Assembly (NCBI RefSeq): GCF_964199965.1
Contig: NZ_CAXMZT010000005.1
Location: 62,001 to 126,000 of the forward strand
DNA length: 64,000 nt
Reading direction: 5' to 3'
Source of the DNA: JAFIFT01 sp020051095
GTDB lineage: Bacteria; Pseudomonadota; Gammaproteobacteria; Legionellales; Legionellaceae
Shown here piece after piece: positions 9,084 through 18,034 of the stretch (positions are counted from its first letter, which is position 1; every line of letters begins with the position of its first letter). Below the pieces are notes generated by a model. It saw nothing but the letters and a program-made list of their open reading frames with translations, had not been told where the DNA came from and searched no databases. Made by a program: the position numbers and the translations under genes.

Positions 9084-10128
9084 TTGGAAAAAAACAATAA
9101 TAAGCGCAGATAAATCTATCCGAGAGGCGATTAGCGTTCTGGATAGTAGTATCTATCAAATAATATTAGTAGTTGATGAGCAAAATCATTTATTAGGAAC
9201 TATTACTGATGGTGATATCCGACGAGCGATTCTCAAAGGCCTCGATTTAGAGATGCCCCTTAGCCTTGTGATGAACAAAAATCCCATTGTAGTCAGTCCT
9301 AATGAAGAAAGAGAAAAAGTTCTTCACTTGATGAGACAGCATCATTTAAGGCAAATTCCCGTAGTTGATGAAAATGGAATCGTTGTTGATTTGGACTATG
9401 TCTATGATATGTGGAGTGATGCTGAAGATGAAAATATTGCTGTCATCATGGTTGGGGGATTAGGCACTCGTCTAAAGCCATTGACAAATGATTGCCCGAA
9501 GCCAATGCTTGAAATAGGTGGCAAGCCAATCTTGGAAACGATTCTTTGTAACTTAAAAGATTATAATATCAAGCACTTCTTTTTTTCAGTTAATTACAAA
9601 GCAGACATTATTCAGAATCATTTTGGGGATGGCTCAAAGTGGGATGTAAAAATTGATTATTTGAAAGAATCAGAGCCCATGGGTACTGCTGGGGCGTTAA
9701 GTCTCTTAGATGTTGAGACCAAAAAACCGATTTTGGTTATGAATGGTGATATTTTATCGAAAGTTAATGTGAAAGAGCTTTTTAATTATCACCGAAAGCA
9801 TAACTCGAAAGCGACCATGTGTGTTCGTCAGTATGACTATAAAGTGCCATATGGTGTGATTACGTTAGATGACCAGTTTTCCATGAAAGAGATACAAGAA
9901 AAGCCATCTCATAAATTTTTGGTTAATGCGGGTATTTACGCCCTAGAACCGACAGCTTTAGATTATATTCCGAAAAATTGCCGTTATGACATGACCACGT
10001 TATTCGAAACGTTAAAACAAAATGATGAGTGCGTTCAGACTTTCCCAATACGAGAGTATTGGCTTGATATTGGACAGCATAACGATTTTAAAAAAGCACA
10101 AAATGAATTTGATGAGGTTTTTTATTAA
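9076..10128 (+). CDS. ptmE: CBS-domain nucleotidyltransferase, PtmE-like
   Basis: Two CBS domains (about residues 1-115, LGTITDGDIRRA and RQIPVVDENG) are followed by a nucleotidyltransferase domain beginning VIMVGGLGTRLKPLT with the KPMLEIGGKPIL substrate segment. In Campylobacter the homologue PtmE transfers GMP to glucosamine-1-phosphate to start the GDP-linked legionaminic pathway, and the same role is inferred here. The start is GTG at 9076, decided by a perfect AGGAGGT at 9061-9067 inside the preceding gene. The CBS pair may bind adenosine nucleotides and tune activity. It ends 41 bp before the HisF-like gene. Confidence 0.85.
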   Translation: MSDWKKTIISADKSIREAISVLDSSIYQIILVVDEQNHLLGTITDGDIRRAILKGLDLEMPLSLVMNKNPIVVSPNEEREKVLHLMRQHHLRQIPVVDENGIVVDLDYVYDMWSDAEDENIAVIMVGGLGTRLKPLTNDCPKPMLEIGGKPILETILCNLKDYNIKHFFFSVNYKADIIQNHFGDGSKWDVKIDYLKESEPMGTAGALSLLDVETKKPILVMNGDILSKVNVKELFNYHRKHNSKATMCVRQYDYKVPYGVITLDDQFSMKEIQEKPSHKFLVNAGIYALEPTALDYIPKNCRYDMTTLFETLKQNDECVQTFPIREYWLDIGQHNDFKKAQNEFDEVFY

Positions 10129-10169
10129 CCAGGCATCTTAAACAGATTATTGGTTTGTATAGGTTTGAT

Positions 10170-10931
10170 ATGAGTAATTTACGATTAATCCCAAGATTAG
10201 ACATTAAAGCACCCAATTTGATCAAAGGCATACATCTTGAGGGCCTTAGAGTCATAGGAGATCCCAGTGAATACGCCATTCGTTACTATGAAGCGGGCGC
10301 TGATGAATTAATTTATATGGATATCGTCGCGAGTTTATATGAGCGTAATAGTTTGGAAGATGTTTTAGCTAAAACCGTCAAAAATGTATTTATCCCCATT
10401 ACGGTCGGTGGTGGTATCAGAACGGTTGATGATGTAAAAAAAATTTTGCGATCGGGTGCCGATAAAGTTGCTATTAACACGGCAGCAGTGCGAAGACCAG
10501 ATTTGATATCCGAAATAGCTAAAAAGTATGGCTCTCAATGCATGGTTTTATCAATTGAAGCCAAGCGTTCGGCCCAATTTGGATGGGAGGCATTTACGGA
10601 TAATGGTCGAGAGCATACAGGGCTTAATGTCATTGATTGGGCAAAAAAAGCAGAAGGATTAGGGGCTGGGGAAATTCTATTAACATCCGTTGATCAAGAA
10701 GGCACACGAAAAGGATTTGATATTGAATTAGTGAAAGCAGTTTCGGAGTCCGTCACAATTCCTGTCATCGCAAGTGGCGGCATGGGTAAAATTTCAGATT
10801 TTGTGGACGTGGCTAAAGATGGTAAAGCAGATGCAGTCGCGATGGCTGATGTCTTGCATTATAATAGAATGCCCTTGCAAGATATCAGGCAAGCAGCCCT
10901 AGACCATGATTTACATGTGAGACATTTATGA
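10170..10931 (+). CDS. HisF-like amidotransferase partner (copy 1), E130 variant
   Basis: TIM-barrel HisF homologue that in polysaccharide loci channels ammonia from a HisH glutaminase to the N-acetyl sugar amidotransferase. The start ATG 10170 gives MSNLRLIPRLDIK, matching the HisF N-terminus; an in-frame TTG at 10155 would add five residues. With this start Asp11 is present, but residue 130, normally Asp in histidine biosynthesis, is Glu (VLSIEAKR). Phosphate loops VGGGIRT and IASGGMG are intact. The downstream HisH start overlaps its stop (ATGA). The glycan context and altered catalytic residue argue against histidine biosynthesis. Confidence 0.85.
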   Translation: MSNLRLIPRLDIKAPNLIKGIHLEGLRVIGDPSEYAIRYYEAGADELIYMDIVASLYERNSLEDVLAKTVKNVFIPITVGGGIRTVDDVKKILRSGADKVAINTAAVRRPDLISEIAKKYGSQCMVLSIEAKRSAQFGWEAFTDNGREHTGLNVIDWAKKAEGLGAGEILLTSVDQEGTRKGFDIELVKAVSESVTIPVIASGGMGKISDFVDVAKDGKADAVAMADVLHYNRMPLQDIRQAALDHDLHVRHL

Positions 10932-11569
10932 AGCCAATAGTGACAGTAATTGATTATGGTGTTTGCAACATGTTCAGTGTTAAAGAGGCTTTTACTCATT
11001 GTGGCGCTGAAGTTAAATTCACCGATGACCCTGAAGAAGTGGTAAGAGCAAATTCATTAGTACTGCCTGGAGTAGGTGCGTTTGCCGATGGGATGCAGGC
11101 GCTCAAGGATAAAAACTTGGATGAATCTATTATTTCTTATGCCAAAACAGGTAATCCTTTACTGGGTATATGCTTAGGCATGCAGATGCTGTTAACAAAT
11201 AGTCACGAATTTGGCATATACCAAGGTTTGGATTTGATCCCAGGGGAAGTGCTGCCTATCCCGAAAGAAACCGATCATGGTATTCATAAAATTCCCCATA
11301 TCGGCTGGAATGAAATTGATATTGTAAATAACGATGTACCCTGGAAGGACACCATTTTAGAAGATACCAAAGCGAAATCGCCCATGTATTTTGTGCATTC
11401 TTTTACGGCATGGCCAAAGGATGTCCGCCATCGGCTTGCTGATTGTTATTATGATGACAGCCGGATTTCAGCTGTTATCGCCTCAGGGCACATATGGGGT
11501 TGTCAATTTCATCCGGAAAAAAGTGGTCAAAAGGGATTAGACATATTACATGCTTTTTTGAGGTTTTGA
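10928..11569 (+). CDS. HisH-like glutamine amidotransferase (copy 1)
   Basis: Class I glutaminase supplying ammonia to its HisF partner. The catalytic triad is visible: Cys82 in GICLGMQM, and His195 with Glu197 in QFHPEKS. The oxyanion loop PGVGAF is near residue 47. It overlaps hisF by 4 bp, so the two are co-translated and likely form a heterodimer feeding the amidotransferase at 2694. At 213 residues it is of normal size. It ends the first tightly packed operon, and a 73-bp gap precedes the next gene. Confidence 0.86.
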   Translation: MKPIVTVIDYGVCNMFSVKEAFTHCGAEVKFTDDPEEVVRANSLVLPGVGAFADGMQALKDKNLDESIISYAKTGNPLLGICLGMQMLLTNSHEFGIYQGLDLIPGEVLPIPKETDHGIHKIPHIGWNEIDIVNNDVPWKDTILEDTKAKSPMYFVHSFTAWPKDVRHRLADCYYDDSRISAVIASGHIWGCQFHPEKSGQKGLDILHAFLRF

Positions 11570-11642
11570 TATTCTATCCCTGATAAGGGCTTAGCCTAAG
11601 TAATAAAATTACTATCTACATCTAACGTAGACGAGGAAAACG

Positions 11643-13211
11643 ATGCAATCTTCCGAAATGATAGAATGGATTAAACAAATTGAATCGGAAAGTCCAATAG
11701 CCGTTGACGATATAAAGTTAATGGATATTCATGTATGGCCTATTATCAGAATTCGCTTGTTTTTTAAAACGCTCTACCTTGAAAATGGTTTAAGGGATGG
11801 CCAGGCAAGGAAATCATTGGCATCTATTTTTGAGGATTTAAAAAACTATTTTCATGCATTGGTTAAAGATAACAATAAAAATGACTCACTGCGAACAAAA
11901 GCGGATATTGTTTTCCTAAGTGATGGTGTTTCGTTTTTTCCAACGAAGCAAGGTTATGTCGATAAATACTGCGATCCTATCATGGATCGCTGCCATCAAT
12001 CTGGTTTAAAAACGTGTTTACTAACGCCCATGCACGAATATTGTGTGCCTAGAAAATCAAAAAGTATTTTTATTCAACCTTATATTGATTTTGCAAAATT
12101 AGCTAAAGCTATTAAATTGCTTACCTTTCGGTGGAAGTCAAAAAAAAATCTAACCGAGTTAAATCATTTTGTTAACTTTCTCAATAAACAAAAAATATTC
12201 GAAACGCCTATCTCATTAATGGACATTGTGGGTGATATTTTCTATGTGCGTTCAGCGGCCAATCGTTATAAAAAGCTTTTAAAAAAATTTGAACCAACCA
12301 TGGCATTTTCCGTTTGCTACTATTCACTACCTGGGCTGGGCTTTAACGTAGCCTGTGATGAGCTCGATATCCCTAGCGTCGATATCCAACATGGTGTCCA
12401 GTCCGATGCACATATAGCCTATGGACATTGGACTAAAATCCCCGCAGAAGGGTATGGTGCTTTGCCTAACTATTTTTGGTGTTGGAGCGCGGAAGAGGCG
12501 GCAGTTATTACAGCGTGGAATCAAAAAGTAACGAAATATCATCAACCGATAATTGGTGGAAATTTGTGGCTAAGGGATTGGCATCATTACCAAGGTAGTG
12601 ATGAGCAAAGTCAGGAATTAAATTCAAAACTGCAAACACCAGCCTATAAAAATAAGAAACATATCTTGGTAACTTTACAACCTATCTATTTTTCTATTAA
12701 GGAATTTTCAGCATTATTTGAGTGTATGAAAAAAAGCAGCCCAGATTGGGTTTGGTGGATACGTTTACATCCAACCATGTTAAATGATAAAAATAAAGTT
12801 CGTCATATGTTACAGTCTGAAGGAGTCAATGATTTTGAGTTAGAACTTGCTTCGGAAGTTGCCTTATATGATTTACTACCGGTTATGCATGTTCATGTCA
12901 CGCACAGTTCTGCAACGGTTTTAGAAGCCTACCAATTTGGTATCTGCTCAATTTTATTAAGTGAAGTTGGCAGGGAGCTCTTTCAAAATCAAGTTCGTGC
13001 GAAAAAGGCAATTTATGCGCCAAATGAAAACGAAATTGCCGGGGCTATTGAATTGTACATTAATCACAAAAAAGCAAATTTTAACCTTGAGACTAATAAT
13101 TTAGCGATCGAAGAACACGGGTTTAAAGAGCTTATGGATGCAAGTAAACTTATGCACAAGTTTAAAATACCTATAGACGTAGGTGAAAAGATTAGTGATA
13201 ATTCAATGTGA
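11643..13211 (+). CDS. Putative GT-B-like surface polysaccharide transferase
   Basis: I do not recognise an exact family. The 522-residue protein has no obvious signal or membrane segment. It shows features shared with capsule and teichoic-type GT-B enzymes: VDIQHGV near the middle, a WWIRLHP motif around residue 375, and a late HSSATVLEAYQFGI block that resembles a donor-binding region followed by ILLSEVG. It lies between the HisH-like gene and neuA, so it probably transfers a sugar or a modifying group in this glycan. It is only distantly like the three-member family at 23315-30902. Its ATG follows GAGGAAAACG. Confidence 0.6.
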   Translation: MQSSEMIEWIKQIESESPIAVDDIKLMDIHVWPIIRIRLFFKTLYLENGLRDGQARKSLASIFEDLKNYFHALVKDNNKNDSLRTKADIVFLSDGVSFFPTKQGYVDKYCDPIMDRCHQSGLKTCLLTPMHEYCVPRKSKSIFIQPYIDFAKLAKAIKLLTFRWKSKKNLTELNHFVNFLNKQKIFETPISLMDIVGDIFYVRSAANRYKKLLKKFEPTMAFSVCYYSLPGLGFNVACDELDIPSVDIQHGVQSDAHIAYGHWTKIPAEGYGALPNYFWCWSAEEAAVITAWNQKVTKYHQPIIGGNLWLRDWHHYQGSDEQSQELNSKLQTPAYKNKKHILVTLQPIYFSIKEFSALFECMKKSSPDWVWWIRLHPTMLNDKNKVRHMLQSEGVNDFELELASEVALYDLLPVMHVHVTHSSATVLEAYQFGICSILLSEVGRELFQNQVRAKKAIYAPNENEIAGAIELYINHKKANFNLETNNLAIEEHGFKELMDASKLMHKFKIPIDVGEKISDNSM

Positions 13212-13298
13212 ACAAAATAATATTTTTTAACGCATCCCAAAATCTAAATCCAATGGTTATCTTAATAACTGTACTATTCAAAAATAATAGGACTGTTT

Positions 13299-14018
13299 AT
13301 GTCTAAGCCAAAAATTTTAGCAATCATCCCTGCTCGGGGAGGATCCAAAAGATTGCCTAAAAAAAACATTCGGTTGTTAAATAACAAACCGTTACTAGCT
13401 TATACCATTGAAGCAGCAATTCAGGCACCTATTATTTCAGATGTTATTGTGAGCAGTGAGGATGATGCAATCTGTCGTGTTGCAGCAGATTATGATGTCC
13501 AAATTGTTAAAAGACCGGATGCACTTGCTACAGATACTGTGTCAAACGAATTTGTGGTGAAACATGCTATTGAACAATACTTAATAACCAATGGTTATCC
13601 AGAGTATATCGTATTATTGCAGCCCACCTCTCCTTTAAGAAATGCGAACCACATCCAACAATGTCTTGATAATTTTTTGCTGTCTTCGGCTAAAAGCACG
13701 TTAAGTGTGTGTGTAGCAAGTCACCATCCTGGTAAGTATTTAAAACTAGACCCAAACTATTTGACGCCTTATACAACGATCGATGATATCGAAAAGCGCA
13801 CGCAACTATTGGAGGTAGTGTATCGACAAAATGGAGCGATCTACGCCCTGCGAACAAACGATTTTTTAACTCAGTTAAAATTTTATCAACCCCCTTGTCT
13901 CCCCTATTTAATGGAAGTAGAAAATAGCATCGATATCGATAGCCAATTCGATTTAAATTTTTGCGAATTTCTATTACAACATGCTAAGACATCAGGAGAA
14001 GCGATTCATGCCAGCTAA
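13299..14018 (+). CDS. neuA: CMP-nonulosonate cytidylyltransferase, NeuA (copy 1)
   Basis: Activates the nonulosonate with CTP to give the CMP-sugar used by transferases. The N-terminal CTP-binding motif is IIPARGGSKRLPKKN; LLQPTSPLRNA, the metal-binding IDIDSQFD and the RQNGAIYAL stretch are also typical. At 239 residues it is the usual length of the short bacterial form. Its 3' end overlaps the methyltransferase start by 11 bp. A second, clearly different synthetase is at 33841-34554, so the cell may activate two nonulosonates or the copies may be specialised. Confidence 0.9.
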   Translation: MSKPKILAIIPARGGSKRLPKKNIRLLNNKPLLAYTIEAAIQAPIISDVIVSSEDDAICRVAADYDVQIVKRPDALATDTVSNEFVVKHAIEQYLITNGYPEYIVLLQPTSPLRNANHIQQCLDNFLLSSAKSTLSVCVASHHPGKYLKLDPNYLTPYTTIDDIEKRTQLLEVVYRQNGAIYALRTNDFLTQLKFYQPPCLPYLMEVENSIDIDSQFDLNFCEFLLQHAKTSGEAIHAS

Positions 14019-14721
14019 CTATAAAAATTTTCAGCACTATATTGATGAAGGATGGTCTAAAAATCCCAAAGAGATATTCAAATTTGTCGATAGTTATATT
14101 GCCAATGATAACAAAATTGGCAATATCAATTTATTAGATATTGGTTGTGCCACTGGGGAATTTATTTATTATTTATCAAGTCGTTACCCTGCCTATAACT
14201 ATACAGGCATTGATGTATTTGATGACCTAATCGAACAATGTAATACCCTTCAGCCGAATAAAACATTTATCAAAGCATCGGCCCTCGATTTGCCAAAGCA
14301 CTTATATGGGCAGTTTGATTTTGTTACTGCCGTTGGTGTGATGTCAATTTTTGATGAAGACGAATTACCGTTGTTTTTAGACAACCTAATCAAGGCTTGT
14401 AGAGAAAATGGGGTGATCTATATTTTGTCCCCATTAAATGAATTCGGTGTTGATTGTGTTCTCAAACATCGTAAGTGGAAAAGCGGCAACAAAGGAAGTT
14501 GGGAAAAAGGTTGGAATATATATAGCCAAGAAACATTATCAGAGATTTTGCAGAATCGTTGCAAGGAACTAAGTTTTCACCCATTCAAGATTAATTTTGA
14601 CTTACCACAACGGGACGATAAAATTAGAACTTGGACAATGAAAACAGAAAATAACGATAGGCAGTTAACCAATGGGTTAAAATTGCTTGTTGATCACTAT
14701 CTTATAAAAATCGTTCTTTAA
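14008..14721 (+). CDS. SAM-dependent class I methyltransferase (copy 1)
   Basis: Methyltransferase with SAM-binding motif I LLDIGCATGEFI near residue 40 and an acidic motif II at YTGIDVFDDL. The start ATG at 14008 is preferred to the upstream ATG 13981 because AGGAGA lies nine bases before it and it overlaps neuA only slightly. A distinctive tail, TWTMKTENNDRQLTNG, is repeated almost exactly in the methyltransferase at 28506, so the two are paralogues. It sits between neuA and the divergent NeuB. O- or N-methylation of the nonulosonate is plausible but not shown. Confidence 0.8.
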   Translation: MPANYKNFQHYIDEGWSKNPKEIFKFVDSYIANDNKIGNINLLDIGCATGEFIYYLSSRYPAYNYTGIDVFDDLIEQCNTLQPNKTFIKASALDLPKHLYGQFDFVTAVGVMSIFDEDELPLFLDNLIKACRENGVIYILSPLNEFGVDCVLKHRKWKSGNKGSWEKGWNIYSQETLSEILQNRCKELSFHPFKINFDLPQRDDKIRTWTMKTENNDRQLTNGLKLLVDHYLIKIVL

Positions 14722-14738
14722 TAGACTTTGAGGTAACA

Positions 14739-15821
14739 ATGGAAAGACAAATGAAGTTAGGCCCCTATCAAGTCGGGACAGAGCATCCTCCCATATTTCT
14801 TGCTGAAATTGGTAGTTATTTTAATGGCGACTATGAATTAGCCCGCAATATGATGGAAACCATTTTGAAAGCCCAAGAAATGGTGCCTCATCAACCGGTC
14901 GTTTTAAAAACTGAAATTTTAAATGATCCAGAAATCTGCCTTCCCTGTGATTTGGAAGAAACATATACCTGTAAATCCGGCGAGATAAGAAAGGAAAACT
15001 ATCGTGAGCTAATTGAGCGCAAATGTATGCCTCTCAGTGAATACGAAAAGTTATTTACTATGCTTAATCAGGCAAAGATGCCCTTTATTGTATCTGTTTA
15101 TGATTTTACCGCAGTTGATTTTGCAACAAAACACGGTGCTTGCGCTCTGAAAATCGCTTCCGCAAATATCGTACATATTCCATTAATTCGCTATGCTGCT
15201 TCAAAAAAATTACCGTTAGTGATTGATACAGGTCGTTCAACCATTGCGGAAGTATTTAATGCTGTTAACACAGCAAGAGATGCGGGTTGCCAAGATATCA
15301 TGATTCAACATAGTCCGGATGGACATCCTGCTTCAGCAGAGGCGCATAACCTTCGGTTATTACAAACCTATTCACAATGCTTTAATTTGCCTGTAGGACT
15401 ATCTTGTCATCACACCGGCTGCGAAATGTTGTATATCTCTATTGCGCTGGGTGCATCAATCCTCGAAAAAGGCGTTCATGTTCGCCCAGATGAACTCGAT
15501 CAAGATATCTCTCATACCATGGGCATTGATGACCTACCTCAAGTACTTCAAGCAGTATATGATTCCTGGGTAGCGCTTGGGAAATCTGAGCGAAATTTAA
15601 GAACTCCTATTAAAGGGGTCATTGGCAGTTCGCAAAGACAATGTGTGGTGGCTAAGAAGTCATTGAATGCAGGTGATACAATTTCACTTGATAATGTTCG
15701 CTTTGCATTTCCTTGCAAGGGGATTCCTGTTCAGCAATGGGATTTAGTGCTTGGTATGAAAGTCAAAGCAAAAATTGATGCGGATCAGCCTGTGAAGTGG
15801 GAACATGTTGAACTGGTGTAA
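14739..15821 (+). CDS. Divergent NeuB-like nonulosonate synthase with SAF domain
   Basis: Member of the NeuB/SpsE aldolase family, 360 residues, with a C-terminal SAF domain starting near IGSSQRQCVVAKKSL. The fold landmarks survive: IFLAEIGSYFNGDY, LKIASANIVHIPLI, DTGRSTIAEV and GASILEKGVHV. Putative metal-binding histidines are kept (IQHSPDGHP at 191, SCHHTG at 224). The substrate-facing blocks differ strongly from legI: VLKTE replaces IKFQ, HSPDGHPA replaces HCTTEYPAP, and GPDH is absent. There is also an insert with several cysteines at about residues 65-96. It is likely a synthase for another substrate, or a specialised paralogue. Confidence 0.75.
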   Translation: MERQMKLGPYQVGTEHPPIFLAEIGSYFNGDYELARNMMETILKAQEMVPHQPVVLKTEILNDPEICLPCDLEETYTCKSGEIRKENYRELIERKCMPLSEYEKLFTMLNQAKMPFIVSVYDFTAVDFATKHGACALKIASANIVHIPLIRYAASKKLPLVIDTGRSTIAEVFNAVNTARDAGCQDIMIQHSPDGHPASAEAHNLRLLQTYSQCFNLPVGLSCHHTGCEMLYISIALGASILEKGVHVRPDELDQDISHTMGIDDLPQVLQAVYDSWVALGKSERNLRTPIKGVIGSSQRQCVVAKKSLNAGDTISLDNVRFAFPCKGIPVQQWDLVLGMKVKAKIDADQPVKWEHVELV

Positions 15822-15901
15822 TGATGAATTAGCATCGTTAGCGCGTTATATCCATAGTAAATTAATATCATGCGCCGGTTCAAAGGAAATCATAACTAAC
15901 T

Positions 15902-16897
15902 ATGTATTTAGGTAATCCAACATGGCAATCCTTATCCCCGGGATTGCCTCAATATATTCCAATTAATAACAGGGAAGAAGCAGCGATAGTGGATATCATG
16001 CCCTTATTAGGACAATGGTATCGAGTTTACGTGGAAGGTGCGGGCACTAATTTTTTCCGATTTGATGATGCAGTGTCAAAGCAAAATTACTTCATAAAGC
16101 GCATTAATAAAGAGGACTACCAGCGAAACAATGCCGCAAATAATATTGCCAGATGGTTGGATGAGCAGGGTGTGCCCACTAATTACGCTTCAAAAATCAT
16201 AAAACAAGATAAAGCCAGTTATTTTTTCATTTACCCCTTAAATGAAGGCCAGCGAGTTCCAGCTGATTTAAACTCGATGGCGAAACTAGGCTCATCACTC
16301 GCCACGCTCCACACAACGTTAAAGCAACTCCCAAAGCAGGATGAGATTATCAACAAAACCAATTGGCGGATTGAATTATTGGAAGAAGTCAGGAAAAAAT
16401 TAGTGAATGGACACTATCAATTCGGACCTAATTCCGACTTTGTTCACAAACTGGCAAAAAAAATTCATCACCCTTTTTTAGAAGATAACTGTATTCAACC
16501 ATTACACGGCGATTTGAATTATGGCAATATTCTCTATCATAATCATGCCATTATGTATTTAGATTTTGAAGATACCCTCCACAGTTTTTTACCTACAATT
16601 TTTGAAATCGGCTATGTTTTAGAGAGATTTTTATTTACTAAGGTATCTGATAAAAATAAACTACTTTCTTTGGGTAAAGCTTTTATGAAGGCTTATTTGT
16701 CTAATAATGGTCAATATATTTATCATGAGCATCACGCCAAAGTCTTGCCCTTATTAGCATTGCGTTCCTTTTGTGTTCTGACTTTGTGTGAACTGGAAGG
16801 TAAAACAATTGATAAAAATGAATGGCTTAAATTTGAATATTTAGCCGAGCTGGGGTTTAAAACAGCCCTTTTATTTGATGAAATTATAAGAACTTAG
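15902..16897 (+). CDS. Aminoglycoside-phosphotransferase-fold (APH/choline kinase-like) kinase
   Basis: Protein-kinase-like small-molecule kinase. The catalytic loop LHGDLNYGNIL contains the HxDxxxxN arrangement, and the metal-binding DFED follows 20 residues later. The nucleotide-binding N-lobe has an FIKRIN lysine near residue 65. The 331-residue length suits APH or choline/ethanolamine kinases. The neighbours are the divergent NeuB and a GT-B-like gene, so phosphorylation of a sugar, or supply of a phospho-substituent for the glycan, is more likely than antibiotic resistance. Substrate unknown. Confidence 0.72.
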   Translation: MYLGNPTWQSLSPGLPQYIPINNREEAAIVDIMPLLGQWYRVYVEGAGTNFFRFDDAVSKQNYFIKRINKEDYQRNNAANNIARWLDEQGVPTNYASKIIKQDKASYFFIYPLNEGQRVPADLNSMAKLGSSLATLHTTLKQLPKQDEIINKTNWRIELLEEVRKKLVNGHYQFGPNSDFVHKLAKKIHHPFLEDNCIQPLHGDLNYGNILYHNHAIMYLDFEDTLHSFLPTIFEIGYVLERFLFTKVSDKNKLLSLGKAFMKAYLSNNGQYIYHEHHAKVLPLLALRSFCVLTLCELEGKTIDKNEWLKFEYLAELGFKTALLFDEIIRT

Positions 16898-16905
16898 CAT
16901 AAAAA

Positions 16906-18024
16906 ATGAAAAAGAAATTATTAATCACCGCAAGGGATGTTGGCGCCGCAATTAATATCATTGAAATTGTAAAATATGCTCATAGTTTAAAGAATATTGA
17001 GTTGCATTTATATGTTCAAAATCCTGCTGCTAAATATTTTGCAAATGCAAATATTGCTATTAATCCTGTGCTGTTAAACATTTCTCATTCACCCACGGAT
17101 GCTGATGGTCTTTTATTATTAAATTATGCAGATAAGCTTATAAAAGAAATTTCCCCCGATGTCATTCTCTGTGGATTATCTACCCCAGGTGATGGTGGTA
17201 TAGATGAAGCAATCATTTTCGCTGCTAAGAATAAAATTCCAACGTTTGTTATGCAGGATTTTTGGGGCGAAGTGAATGATTTTTTTGGCCACTGTGCCGA
17301 TTTTTATTTATGCCTTAGTGATCATGCAAAATTTCTTTCTGAGCAAAAATATAATTGCGAAGGCATTGTCATTGGATCCCCAAGGCATGCCTGGTATGGC
17401 GATGCGGATTTATTTAGCAAAAAATTAAGCCTTAGGCATCAATATGACTTAGGACACGATGACGAAGTGATTGGTTTATTTGGCCAGTCTCTGCACCATA
17501 TCCCAGGGTACAGTCGGACAATTCTAAATTTCCTTAATTCTCTAAATCATAAGAAAGATGAGCTAGTGTTGTTATACAGGCCTCATCCTCGTGAGACAGA
17601 AAGTCAGCGCCAGAAGAGTATAGCGATGCTTGAAGAATCAAACCTAACGTATGTGATTACAGAAAATGATAAAGTTGAGCACTCACTGTTAATGTCTGAT
17701 GTAGTCGTCAGTATTTTGTCAAATTGTTTATATGACAGTTGTTATTTGAATTTCTTTTCAGAAGTTCCTTTGATCACTCCAGTTGCGTTATGTTATGAGG
17801 AGGATTTGCTTCGGCATCTAAATAATTTTAGTATGATTTCTTCATCGCCCTATAAAAGTCATAACCTTGCAAAAATATATGATGAATCTGCGCCGGATGC
17901 AAAAACAATTGACTATTTGTTATCTGAGGACTGTAAAAGAGAACTTTGGCTTTCTTCGAAAAAACTGCAAAATCCAAAACTATCGGCAAAAAAGGCAATC
18001 GATAGTTTGCTCAGTCATTGCTGA
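16906..18024 (+). CDS. Putative GT-B-like glycan transferase
   Basis: Not recognised with confidence. The 372-residue protein starts KKLLITARDVGAAINI, as in nucleotide-sugar transferases of GT-B type. It carries VMQDFWGE near residue 115, LYRPHPRE near 225 and MSDVVVSILSNCLYD near 265. The RPHP motif and following segment resemble the phosphate-binding half of CDP-glycerol and sialic-type transferases. It starts 8 bp after the kinase gene and ends the plus-strand block, converging on the ABC exporter at 18035. Transfer of a nonulosonate is possible, given the position. Confidence 0.6.
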   Translation: MKKKLLITARDVGAAINIIEIVKYAHSLKNIELHLYVQNPAAKYFANANIAINPVLLNISHSPTDADGLLLLNYADKLIKEISPDVILCGLSTPGDGGIDEAIIFAAKNKIPTFVMQDFWGEVNDFFGHCADFYLCLSDHAKFLSEQKYNCEGIVIGSPRHAWYGDADLFSKKLSLRHQYDLGHDDEVIGLFGQSLHHIPGYSRTILNFLNSLNHKKDELVLLYRPHPRETESQRQKSIAMLEESNLTYVITENDKVEHSLLMSDVVVSILSNCLYDSCYLNFFSEVPLITPVALCYEEDLLRHLNNFSMISSSPYKSHNLAKIYDESAPDAKTIDYLLSEDCKRELWLSSKKLQNPKLSAKKAIDSLLSHC

Positions 18025-18034
18025 TCGAAATCTG

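Noticed and set aside
10170..11569. HisF/HisH as histidine biosynthesis genes
   Set aside because: No other his genes nearby, amidotransferase in the same block, and active-site residue 130 is changed.
15902..16897. An aminoglycoside resistance gene
   Set aside because: Only the fold is shared; the glycan context and divergent sequence give no support for drug inactivation.
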